Assembly: GCA_947587565.1 (NCBI GenBank)
Contig: CANPYA010000033.1
Coordinates: forward strand, 1 to 11,370
Length of the DNA: 11,370 nt
Direction of reading: 5' to 3'
From: an uncultured Bacilli bacterium
GTDB lineage: Bacteria; Bacillota_I; Bacilli_A; RF39; UBA660
Of this stretch, positions 1 through 6,614 are shown one piece after another. The position numbers and the translations under genes are program-made. How positions within the stretch are numbered: the stretch's first letter is position 1; every line of letters starts with the position of its first letter. The notes beneath the pieces were generated by a model. The model made no database searches. It saw only the letters and a list, made by a program, of their open reading frames with translations, and was not told where the DNA came from.

Positions 1-1349
1 TTAGTAGTTCTTGGATATGGTACAACATCTCTTATATTATCGACACCAGTTAGATAAATAAGTAATCTTTCAAAGCCCATACCAAATCCGGAATGAACAC
101 AACCACCATATCTTCTTAAATTTAAATACCAACTTAAGCCTTCTTCTTTCATACCCAACTCTTGCATTCTTTTTAAAAGTTTATCATAATCTTCTTCTCT
201 TTGCGAACCACCCATAAGTTCACCAGCACCCGGTACTTCTAAGTCAACCGCAGCGACTGTTTTACCATCTGGATTTTGTTTCATATAGAAAGCTTTAATA
301 TCTTTAGGCCAATTTTTAATAAATACTGGTCCATCAAAATATTCGGTAATATATTTTTCGTGTTCTTTGGCAATATCTTCCCCATATTCGGGTGTAAATT
401 CCCATTTAACTGGGGCTTCTTTTAATATTTTAATAACTTCTTCATGATCAATTCTTACAAATTTACTATTAACAAGTTTATGTAGTTTATCAAGTAAACC
501 ATTTTCGACGAATTTATCTAAAAAGTTCATTTCTTCCGGAGCATTTTCTAAAACATAACTAACGACATATTTAAGCATGTCTTCCATTATATCCATATCA
601 CCTTCTAAATCACAAAAAGCAATTTCGGGTTCAATCATCCAAAATTCGGCCGCATGCACTTTGGTATTAGAATTTTCCGCTCTAAAAGTTGGCCCAAAAG
701 TATAGGTTTTCTTATAAGCAAGGGCAAAAGTTTCGGCTTCTAATTGACCACTTACGGTTAGTCCCGTAAATTTACCAAAGAAATCTTTTGAGTAATCAAT
801 TTCCCCTTTTAATTTATCTAAAGGTAATGTTGTTACTTGGAACATTTCTCCGGCCCCTTCACAATCACTGGCGGTTATTAAAGGGGCATGAAAATAAACA
901 TAACCTCTTTCTTGAAAATATTTATGAATAGCATAAGCTGCCACACTTCTTACCCGAAATACCGCTTGAAAAAGATTAGTTCTTGGTCTTAAATAAGCTT
1001 GTTCTCTTAAAAATTCCCGGGTATGTCTTTTAGGTTGAATGGGATAATCTTCTGGACAATCCCCCAGTAAAGTAATTTTACTTGCTTGCATTTCCACTTC
1101 TTGATTACCACTAGATTCCACAATTTTACCCGTAACTTCTATGGCACAACCTACTAGTAATTTTTTTATTTCGTTAAAATTACTTATCTTTTCATCATAA
1201 ACTACTTGTAAATGACTTTGGCATGTACCATCAGAAAAATCGATAAAGCCAAAAGTTTTTTGATCGCGGTGATTTCTAATCCAGCCACAAATAGTTACTT
1301 CTTTATTTATATAATCTTTAACATTTTTAAATAAATCTTTTAAGTCCAT
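1..1349 (-). CDS. asnS: Asparaginyl-tRNA synthetase, 3' end cut by window edge
   Basis: Class IIb aminoacyl-tRNA synthetase that charges tRNA-Asn with asparagine in the cytoplasm. The frame is open from an ATG at 1347-1349 to the window edge, giving 449 visible residues; the family is usually about 460-465, so only a short C-terminal tail is missing. The N-terminus is an OB-fold anticodon-binding domain (CGWIRNHRDQKTFGFIDFSD). Motif 2 reads FRAENSNTKVHAAEFWMIEPE, and motif 3 reads GFGMGFERL near the visible end, followed by DVVPYPRTT, which is typical of the AsnRS C-terminus. The ribosome binding site AGGAGAAG lies directly after the aspS stop, with 14 bases between the genes, so asnS is the third gene of a hisS-aspS-asnS operon under the T-box leader. 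Having asnS suggests that Asn-tRNA is made directly and that AspRS need not mischarge tRNA-Asn. The TTA at bases 1-3 is not in this frame and is not its stop. Confidence 0.97.
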   Translation of the reverse strand, partial: MDLKDLFKNVKDYINKEVTICGWIRNHRDQKTFGFIDFSDGTCQSHLQVVYDEKISNFNEIKKLLVGCAIEVTGKIVESSGNQEVEMQASKITLLGDCPEDYPIQPKRHTREFLREQAYLRPRTNLFQAVFRVRSVAAYAIHKYFQERGYVYFHAPLITASDCEGAGEMFQVTTLPLDKLKGEIDYSKDFFGKFTGLTVSGQLEAETFALAYKKTYTFGPTFRAENSNTKVHAAEFWMIEPEIAFCDLEGDMDIMEDMLKYVVSYVLENAPEEMNFLDKFVENGLLDKLHKLVNSKFVRIDHEEVIKILKEAPVKWEFTPEYGEDIAKEHEKYITEYFDGPVFIKNWPKDIKAFYMKQNPDGKTVAAVDLEVPGAGELMGGSQREEDYDKLLKRMQELGMKEEGLSWYLNLRRYGGCVHSGFGMGFERLLIYLTGVDNIRDVVPYPRTT

Positions 1350-1363
1350 TTTTTTCTTCTCCT

Positions 1364-3091
1364 TTAATCTCTTATTTTTATATGTAATTCTCTTAATTGT
1401 TTTTCATCTAAAGTATTAGGACTTCCCATCAGAAGATCCATACCACCAACATTAGGTGGAAATAATTGCACTTCTCTTAAATTCTCTTCTTCCGTTAAAA
1501 GCATAATTATCCGGTCAATTCCGGGAGCCATACCAGCATGAGGGGGTGCCCCAAATTGGAAAGCGGTATATAAACTACGGAATTTATTTTTGATAACCTC
1601 TTCATCATAACCTGCAATTGCAAAAGCTTTTTTCATAATTTCAATATCATGATTTCTGACTGCCCCTGAAGCCATTTCATTACCATTACAAACAAAATCA
1701 TATTGATATGCCACAATATCTTCAGGATTCATTTCTTCTAAGGCCTTTAAACCACCTTTAGGCATACTAAATGGATTATGACCAAAATCCCATTTCTTAT
1801 CTTCTTCATTATATTCATACATTGGAAAATCATTAATAATACAAAATTCAAAACGATTATTGTCAATTAATTCTAATTCGCTACCTAATTTATTTCTTAA
1901 AAGACCCGCTACTTTAACAATATTTTTATCCCCAGCTAAAATAAATATAACATTCCCATTTTGAATATCTAAAGTACTCTTTAAATTATCTATTTCTTTT
2001 TCATTTAAGAACTTAACAATACTTCCTTTAAATTCATTTTCTTCATATTTTAAATAAGATAATCCTAAAGCTCCTTTTTCTTTAACAAATTCTTCTAATT
2101 TTTTATACCAAGAGTTTGGTTTATCACAAGTATTAACTTTAATCGCTTTTACTACTTTACCTCGAAAACCATTAAATTCACTTTCTTTAAATATTTCACT
2201 AATATCTCTAATTATTAAAGGATTTCTTAAATCTGGTTTATCACTACCATATTTATCCATGGCTTCTTTATAAGGAATTCTTCTAAAAGGTCGAGGAGAT
2301 ACTTCTTTATTCGAAAAATTCTTAAATGTTTCATAGAAAACTTTTTCTCCAACTTCATAGACATCTTCTTCCGTTGCAAAGCTCATTTCCATATCTAGTT
2401 GATAAAATTCTAGAGTTCGATCAGCTCGGCAATCTTCATCCCGAAAACAAGGAGCAATTTGAAAATAACGATTAAAACCGGAAACCATTAATAATTGCTT
2501 ATATATTTGCGGTGCTTGGGGTAAAGCATAAAATTTACCTTTATAATTTCTGGAAGGAATGACAAAATCTCTTGCTCCTTCCGGACTACTAGCGGTAATA
2601 ATTGGCGTTTGAATTTCCGTAAATCCTTGTTCTTTCATAATCTTTCTTAAAAAATCAATAACTTGGACTCTAAATAAAATCTTATCATGCACTAAACTAT
2701 TTCTTAAATCCAGATAACGATATTTAAGACGCATTTCTTCTGGCGCTTCTTTACTTCTGCCAATTTCAAAAGGTAAAACATTTAAACATTTACCTAAAAC
2801 AGTAATACTTTCTAAAACTATTTCAATTTCGCCCGTTTTCATATTCGGATTAATGTCACTCCGCAAACGAACAACTCCTTCAATAGATGCTGTACTTTCT
2901 TTAGTTAAATCTTGGATTTTCTCTTCATCTTCACTAATTATTTGCACAATTCCCGTTTCATCCCGAAGCGTAATAAAAATTAAACCCCCTAAATTACGAA
3001 TGGAATTAATCCAACCGGCAACTTTAATTTTTTTACCGACATCTTCTTTACTAACTTCGCCACAATAACGATTACGATATATATTTTCCAT
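1364..3091 (-). CDS. aspS: Aspartyl-tRNA synthetase
   Basis: Class IIb synthetase that charges tRNA-Asp in the cytoplasm. At 575 residues it is close to the ~590 of bacterial-type AspRS. The N-terminal OB-fold anticodon domain covers about residues 1-105 (VAGWINSIRNLGGLIFITLRD). The catalytic core follows: YRYLDLRN at 125-131, SSPEGARDFVIPSR at 168-181, and motif 2 FRDEDCRADRTLEFYQLDME at 217-236, where many bacterial enzymes have FRDEDLRADRQPEFTQ. A bacterial GAD-type insertion spans about 295-415. Motif 3 is GMAPGIDRIIMLL at 520-532, and the C-terminus carries the DLLMGSPN signature. The ATG at 3089-3091 is preceded by AGGAAGTG, which overlaps the hisS stop codon. Only 11 bases separate it from hisS, so the two are co-transcribed and probably translationally coupled. 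hisS-aspS is a common Firmicutes pair. The asnS gene next door suggests a discriminating enzyme; that is inference. Confidence 0.97.
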   Translation of the reverse strand: MENIYRNRYCGEVSKEDVGKKIKVAGWINSIRNLGGLIFITLRDETGIVQIISEDEEKIQDLTKESTASIEGVVRLRSDINPNMKTGEIEIVLESITVLGKCLNVLPFEIGRSKEAPEEMRLKYRYLDLRNSLVHDKILFRVQVIDFLRKIMKEQGFTEIQTPIITASSPEGARDFVIPSRNYKGKFYALPQAPQIYKQLLMVSGFNRYFQIAPCFRDEDCRADRTLEFYQLDMEMSFATEEDVYEVGEKVFYETFKNFSNKEVSPRPFRRIPYKEAMDKYGSDKPDLRNPLIIRDISEIFKESEFNGFRGKVVKAIKVNTCDKPNSWYKKLEEFVKEKGALGLSYLKYEENEFKGSIVKFLNEKEIDNLKSTLDIQNGNVIFILAGDKNIVKVAGLLRNKLGSELELIDNNRFEFCIINDFPMYEYNEEDKKWDFGHNPFSMPKGGLKALEEMNPEDIVAYQYDFVCNGNEMASGAVRNHDIEIMKKAFAIAGYDEEVIKNKFRSLYTAFQFGAPPHAGMAPGIDRIIMLLTEEENLREVQLFPPNVGGMDLLMGSPNTLDEKQLRELHIKIRD

Positions 3092-3102
3092 ACATTCACT
3101 TC

Positions 3103-4365
3103 CTATAAATTACCAATAATATATTCCACTATTTCAGATATATCTACTTTTTCTTCTTCTTTAGTAGCATTATCTTTAACATTAACCAGCCCTTTTTGTA
3201 AATCTTCATTATTTAAAATAATTAAATATTTCGCTTTTAACCGGTCAGCTTCACTAAATTGTCCTTTTAAACTTTTATTTAACGAATTGGTTTCCGTAAC
3301 TACCCCATTTAATCTTAAATTTTGGACAATATCTAAAGCATATAATTTTTCTTCTTCAGAAACATACATTACAAAACAGTCAATTTGTTTTTCTACCGTT
3401 TTATATAAATCAATTTCTTTTAAGACATCAATAATTCTATCCATTCCACAAGCAAAACCAATACCATATGAATCTGGCCCATCTAATTCTTTAATTAACT
3501 TATTATAGCGTCCTCCACCACCTAGGACATTCGCTTTGGTTTCTTCTTTATCTAAGGATACGATTTCAAAAACAGTATGATCATAATAATCTAGACCTCT
3601 TACTATTTGCGAATCTACTTCATAATCAATATCTAAATAATCTAAGTATTTTAAAACTGTATCAAATCTTTCTTTACTTTCTTTATTTAAATAATCAATA
3701 GTTTTCGGAGCATTTTTTAAAATACTACTATCTTTATCTACTTTACAATCTAATATTCTTAATGGATTTGTTTTAAATCTTTCACGACAATCTTCACATA
3801 ATTCATCTAAATGGGGTTCTAAATATTTAACTAACGCTTTTTTATAGTTTTCACGAGATTCTAAATCTCCCAAAGAATTAATATTAACTTGTAAATTAGA
3901 AATATGTAAAGCCTCTAAAATATGATATTGTAAACTAATAACTTCGGCATCAATAATAGGGTCATTACTGCCTAAAACTTCCACCCCAAATTGCGTAAAT
4001 TCTCTTAATCTTCCCTTTTGGGGTCTTTCATAACGATACATCGTACCATTATAAAAATATTTCTTTATATCTGGTAAAGCATAATTTTTATTTTCAATAA
4101 AACTCCGAACTACACCAGCTGTACCTTCTGGTCTTAAAGTTAAATTTCTTTCACCCTTATCTTGAAAATCATAAGTTTCTTTTTTAACAATATCGGAAGT
4201 ATCTCCCACACTTCTATGAAATAATTCTCTGCTTTCAAATATCGGTGTTCTAATATACTCATAATTATAAGCGTGCATCATTGTACTTACTACTTCATTC
4301 ACATATTCCCATAAAATACTATCAGTACCGGTAATATCTACAGTTCCTTTTGGTTTAGTTATCAT
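3103..4365 (-). CDS. hisS: Histidyl-tRNA synthetase
   Basis: Class IIa synthetase that charges tRNA-His; 420 residues, the normal bacterial length. The N-terminus KPKGTVDI matches the family's KGTQDI motif. Motif 2 is MYRYERPQKGRLREFTQFGVE at about 109-129. The histidine-binding motifs are VRGLDYYDHTVFE at 255-267 and GGGGRYNKLIKEL at 282-294, and motif 3 is GIGFACGMDRI at 301-311. The anticodon-binding domain fills about 325-420. The position after YY in the RGLDYY motif is Asp where Thr, Asn or Gly is common; I see no reason to think it inactivates the enzyme. The ATG at 4363-4365 has a GGAAGG ribosome binding site 9 bases upstream. It is the first gene of hisS-aspS-asnS, directly behind a T-box leader, and ends in TAG, inside which the aspS ribosome binding site begins. 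Confidence 0.97.
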   Translation of the reverse strand: MITKPKGTVDITGTDSILWEYVNEVVSTMMHAYNYEYIRTPIFESRELFHRSVGDTSDIVKKETYDFQDKGERNLTLRPEGTAGVVRSFIENKNYALPDIKKYFYNGTMYRYERPQKGRLREFTQFGVEVLGSNDPIIDAEVISLQYHILEALHISNLQVNINSLGDLESRENYKKALVKYLEPHLDELCEDCRERFKTNPLRILDCKVDKDSSILKNAPKTIDYLNKESKERFDTVLKYLDYLDIDYEVDSQIVRGLDYYDHTVFEIVSLDKEETKANVLGGGGRYNKLIKELDGPDSYGIGFACGMDRIIDVLKEIDLYKTVEKQIDCFVMYVSEEEKLYALDIVQNLRLNGVVTETNSLNKSLKGQFSEADRLKAKYLIILNNEDLQKGLVNVKDNATKEEEKVDISEIVEYIIGNL

Positions 4366-4386
4366 TTAATCATTCCTTCCTTCTAA

Positions 4387-4451
4387 ATAAAAAGACCTAG
4401 TCATATAAGGGCAAGTCTAAACTCACGGTACCACCTTACTTCTAGGTCTTT
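4387..4451 (-). terminator. T-box attenuator (intrinsic terminator)
   Basis: On the minus strand AAAGACCTAG (4442-4451) pairs perfectly with CTAGGTCTTT (4391-4400), and a further TAAGG/CCTTA pairing lies inside. The stem is followed by a U-rich run (TTTTTATTT). The T-box sequence sits in the loop region, so pairing the T-box in the antiterminator is mutually exclusive with this hairpin. Confidence 0.92.
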
Positions 4452-4488
4452 AATTTTTATCGCACTTTTAGCGTTTCTAATTATGAAA

Positions 4489-4496
4489 GTGTCTTC
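4489..4496 (-). promoter_or_regulatory. T-box specifier loop, GAC with overlapping CAC
   Basis: The minus strand reads GAAGACAC. In T-boxes the specifier triplet follows the GAA of the S-turn, which makes it GAC (4491-4493), an Asp codon matching aspS. The last base of GAC begins CAC (4489-4491), a His codon matching hisS, so both synthetases of the operon have a codon in the loop. GAC as the primary specifier is well supported; use of CAC by tRNA-His is inference. Confidence 0.85.
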
Positions 4497-4592
4497 ATTT
4501 AATAACTTGTTTGACTTTCCCACCAACCGTCATCTCTTTAAACATTTTAATTATTAAACTACTTCTCTTTCCATAGAAAATTTATATTTCAT

Positions 4593-4621
4593 ATTCTATT
4601 ACTTTTTAGACCTTTAGTCAA
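4593..4621 (-). promoter_or_regulatory. Sigma-A promoter of hisS-aspS-asnS
   Basis: The minus strand has -35 TTGACT (4616-4621), a 17-base spacer and -10 TAGAAT (4593-4598). The predicted start near 4586 lies about 11 bases before the base of T-box Stem I, as expected for a T-box leader. Confidence 0.9.
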
Positions 4622-4622
4622 G

Positions 4623-4690
4623 AAAAATCCAATGTTGAAAGCCCTAGAACTCGACCGTCCGCGCGACACCGCCCCGCAGGACGGATTTTT
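4623..4690. repeat. Inverted repeat enclosing the GC-rich hairpin
   Basis: AAAAATCC (4623-4630) and GGATTTTT (4683-4690) are perfect 8-base inverted repeats around the GC-rich block; the inner arm overlaps the GC hairpin by two bases, so the two structures compete. On the minus strand the outer pairing ends in GGATTTTT and could act as a weak terminator for the surface-protein gene before the hisS promoter. It could also mark the edge of an inserted cassette. Confidence 0.5.
4655..4684. repeat. GC-rich hairpin just after the surface-protein stop
   Basis: CCGTCC (4655-4660) and GGACGG (4679-4684) form an inverted repeat, extended by GCG/CGC past one bulged base to a 9-bp stem. The surrounding 44 bases (4641-4684) contain 33 G or C in a window otherwise near 30% GC. 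On the minus strand the hairpin begins 5 bases after the TAA of the 544-residue gene. On the plus strand it is followed by ATTTTTTA and looks like an intrinsic terminator, but no plus-strand gene precedes it. DGR targets in Bordetella phage have a hairpin in this position, 3' of the variable region; that role here is inference. Confidence 0.75.
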
Positions 4691-6324
4691 TATCCTTCTA
4701 AGCTAGTAATTCGGAATGGCTCTATAAGTGATCCTTCTCCCGTTAGTTCAATGTCGGATGCAAGATAGAAGGACGGGCGCAACGCATGCTCACTGTCCAA
4801 GTAGTCGCGGTTCACATCGCCTAAGCCAGTGACACGCCACGCACGGTAAATGCTATCCGCCGGATTCAAGCCATAACGACTCATTGTCCATTCATATCCA
4901 GAAGAACCACTTGGATAGGTTGTTTCATTATGACTTAAGTGTATCCAACTGTTTTTCGCATTACTATAATTTTCGGGTTTTCCTGCATCGTCATCACTTG
5001 TTTTATATGCATAATAATAATCTGATAGATACATTAATCCTAGTGGTGCTTCTATTCTGTCACTCCAGCCACTTTCTATTCCATATATTGTGTCTCCATT
5101 ATAACTACCATTATTTGTGGTATCTCCATATAGCCAACTATGATTATTGACTATTTTACTTTTTATATTTGCATCTAAACTATAATAATATGAATTTGTA
5201 TCATTATAATTTGGATTGGTTGTTCCATCTGCACTCTTGCCATTTAATTTTTGATATGGTAAACTTTGAGGCCATTTAATATCTGTTTTGTAATCACTCC
5301 ACCATTTTACTGAATCAGTTAAGGCAGTCTTTTTAATTACTTTCATTTCGCCACTTTGAGTTATACCAATAATTCTATACATATCATCATCACTACTTGC
5401 AGGACAACTTTCAGTGGTACAGCAATTATCTCCTAAACAGATATAATTATTTATTTCATCGGTATATAATCCTTGATATCTGTACATATCTCCTACTAAT
5501 GATGTTGATAGATAATTTCCACTATCTTTTTCTCTTAAAGTATCTATTGTTGATTTAGGTGGTTCAGTATATTTTTCATAAGGATTAGCTACTACACTTA
5601 AAGCCCCAACAAAAGTACTATTTTTGGTACTATTATCAAAACTTCCATCATGACCACTACCACTATAAACTCCACTATCTACTTCATAATAATCTATCCA
5701 TAATTGAATTTCATAAACACTTTCAGAATTACTTTTGATAAAGTTTTCATCTATTACTCTTGAATCTACTACAGTATAGCCTTCAAATACTTTAGCACCA
5801 TCTTTTTCTCTATTTAAAATATCACTTTCTAAAGCTTCTTTAGAATATTCATTAGTTAGTTCACTTAAACTACTTAAATAACTAGGTTTTAAAAAGTTAT
5901 CATAACTAGATGGTTCACTAGCAGGTACTAAATTAAGACTTCTTTTAGAATTAACCCGCATTTTATCACTAGTTATATTATTATCACTATTAGTTAAAGT
6001 TGTTAAAACTAAAGAATAGTTAATATCTTCTAAATTTGCTTCACAAGTATTAGTTATTTTAACTTTAATAGGGGTAATATGTTCTAAAGCATACTCATCT
6101 TTTATTGGATAAGCATAATCAGGACTTAATGTTCCTTCTTCAGTATATTCAATTTGTAAACAATCTAAATTAATTGTTCCATGAGTTACTGATTCTCCAT
6201 CTGTATTTTCTACTTGAAAGAAGGCAAAGCCTGCTGATAAAAAAATTAATGAAATTATTAAAAACCCTAAAAGAATTAAGGTCGCAATTCGTAATTTAGA
6301 TTTCTTCTTTTTATTTTCTTCCAT
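4690..6324 (-). CDS. Membrane-anchored surface protein with TasA/SipW-like N-terminus and putative diversified C-terminus
   Basis: A 544-residue protein that I do not recognise by name. A lysine-rich N-terminus (residues 3-12) is followed by one strong hydrophobic segment (about 13-36), so it is anchored with the bulk outside the cell. Residues 36-55 (FFQVENTDGESVTHGTINL) resemble the start of TasA/CalY-type extracellular fibre proteins. A middle region (about 278-345) has MYRYQG, a cysteine cluster around NYICLGDNCC and MYRIIGITQSGEMKVIKK. The C-terminus has EWTMSRYG (478-485), AWRV (495-498), RPSFYL (516-521) and a final GEGSLIEPFRI. From memory, surface proteins with this repeating architecture are common in uncultured gut Bacilli. 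Codon use changes abruptly near residue 483, from A/T-ending to CCG, GCG and CGC codons. AGGTGAT lies 3 bases before the ATG. It is a single-gene unit with its own promoter, upstream of the hisS operon. Confidence 0.85.
   Translation of the reverse strand: MEENKKKKSKLRIATLILLGFLIISLIFLSAGFAFFQVENTDGESVTHGTINLDCLQIEYTEEGTLSPDYAYPIKDEYALEHITPIKVKITNTCEANLEDINYSLVLTTLTNSDNNITSDKMRVNSKRSLNLVPASEPSSYDNFLKPSYLSSLSELTNEYSKEALESDILNREKDGAKVFEGYTVVDSRVIDENFIKSNSESVYEIQLWIDYYEVDSGVYSGSGHDGSFDNSTKNSTFVGALSVVANPYEKYTEPPKSTIDTLREKDSGNYLSTSLVGDMYRYQGLYTDEINNYICLGDNCCTTESCPASSDDDMYRIIGITQSGEMKVIKKTALTDSVKWWSDYKTDIKWPQSLPYQKLNGKSADGTTNPNYNDTNSYYYSLDANIKSKIVNNHSWLYGDTTNNGSYNGDTIYGIESGWSDRIEAPLGLMYLSDYYYAYKTSDDDAGKPENYSNAKNSWIHLSHNETTYPSGSSGYEWTMSRYGLNPADSIYRAWRVTGLGDVNRDYLDSEHALRPSFYLASDIELTGEGSLIEPFRITSLEG
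4762..4878 (-). other. Candidate DGR-type variable region in the surface-protein C-terminus
   Basis: Residues 483-521 of the 544-residue gene. By hand count this segment is 65/117 GC (56%), against 36/120 (30%) in the 120 bases at 4921-5040. Sixteen codons (residues 490-494, 499, 500, 502, 503, 505-508, 510, 511, 513) all end in C or T, and each can be reached from AAC or AAT by changing only adenines. They alternate with fixed-looking codons such as GCG TGG CGT GTC, GTG, TTG, GAG and GCG TTG CGC CCG. That is the signature expected of adenine-directed mutagenesis by a DGR, placed like known variable regions at the extreme C-terminus and followed by a hairpin. No template repeat or reverse transcriptase is in the window. 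A recombined foreign cassette is the main alternative. Confidence 0.5.
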
Positions 6325-6355
6325 AATATCACCTAGGTTATCTACTCTACTTATT

Positions 6356-6384
6356 AGTATAATATAAAATATTCATTTTCGCAA
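6356..6384 (-). promoter_or_regulatory. Sigma-A promoter of the surface-protein gene
   Basis: The minus strand has -35 TTGCGA (6379-6384), a 17-base spacer and -10 TATACT (6356-6361). The predicted start near 6349 gives a short leader of about 25 bases before the ATG at 6324. Confidence 0.8.
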
Positions 6385-6397
6385 TAGAAAAATCACC

Positions 6398-6431
6398 AAA
6401 ATAAAACACCCATAATATAATATTATAGGTG
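6398..6431 (-). terminator. Intrinsic terminator of the lon-spoVID-ysxE unit
   Basis: On the minus strand CACCTATAATA pairs with TATTATGGGTG around a 3-base loop (6407-6431; 11 bp with one G-T pair), followed directly by TTTTATTTT (6398-6406). A larger alternative pairing of AAATCACC (6390-6397) with GGTGATTT (6429-6436) surrounds it. It lies about 150 bases past the ysxE stop. Confidence 0.88.
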
Positions 6432-6437
6432 ATTTAA

Positions 6438-6614
6438 ATGCCACACCGGAATAATAATCCAACATTCTATGTTTTATGTTCAATTGGTTTATGTATTTTA
6501 ATCTTTTATCAATTAATTATTACTTTTATTTTACCCTTTAGATATAATATCTTTATCTTATTTGTAGAAATATTCTTATTAATATTATGTATCAGTCGTA
6601 TAGTATGGTTTTAA
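6438..6614 (+). CDS. Possible small two-helix membrane protein (58 aa)
   Basis: An open frame of 58 codons from ATG 6438 to TAA 6612-6614. It opens with a short polar stretch (MPHRNNNP), followed by two hydrophobic segments (about residues 10-32 and 36-57) separated by PFRY, with almost no charged residues. AGGTGAT lies 4 bases before the ATG, the same ribosome binding sequence used by the surface-protein gene. It fills the otherwise unexplained gap between ysxE and its terminator and overlaps the ysxE 3' end by 30 bases in convergent orientation. Against it: AT-rich DNA often yields hydrophobic open frames, the AGGTGAT is also part of the terminator hairpin, and I find no convincing plus-strand promoter with room for a leader. 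I do not recognise the protein. Confidence 0.4.
   Translation: MPHRNNNPTFYVLCSIGLCILIFYQLIITFILPFRYNIFILFVEIFLLILCISRIVWF

Larger units (their letters stand above)
4387..4586 (-). promoter_or_regulatory. T-box riboswitch leader of hisS-aspS-asnS
   Basis: Untranslated leader that senses uncharged tRNA and controls readthrough into the synthetase operon. The diagnostic T-box sequence AAGGTGGTACCGTG is at 4424-4437 on the minus strand; its TGGN bulge pairs with the free tRNA acceptor end. Stem I runs from about 4575 to 4482: its base pairs TATGGAAAG with CTTTCATA, its 5' side carries the AGTA of the S-turn, and its distal part has the conserved AGAGATG and GGTTGGTGGGAAAG blocks (about 4513-4540). 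The 3' side of the specifier loop reads GAAGACAC, giving the specifier GAC. A small CGC/GCG hairpin between Stem I and the antiterminator may be Stem III. The attenuator follows. Known T-boxes of this type are relieved when the cognate tRNA is uncharged, here tRNA-Asp and possibly tRNA-His. Confidence 0.95.

Noticed and set aside
1..3. TTA at the window start as the asnS stop codon
   Set aside because: The asnS frame uses codons at 3-5, 6-8 and so on, so this TAA is out of frame; the protein still reads PYPRTT at the edge and is incomplete.
2853..3068. Plus-strand open frame of 71 codons
   Set aside because: It lies wholly inside aspS on the opposite strand, has no ribosome binding site and shows no recognisable protein features.
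3287..3508. Plus-strand open frame of 73 codons
   Set aside because: It is an antisense shadow of hisS, with composition explained by the hisS codons.
4655..4691. GC hairpin plus T-run as a terminator of a plus-strand gene
   Set aside because: The form is right, but there is no plus-strand gene upstream; the DNA before it is the hisS promoter and leader on the minus strand. I keep it as a hairpin of unknown role.
4884..5150. Plus-strand open frame of 88 codons
   Set aside because: It is antisense to the surface-protein gene; its His/Tyr/Asn richness mirrors that gene's codons and no start signal is seen.
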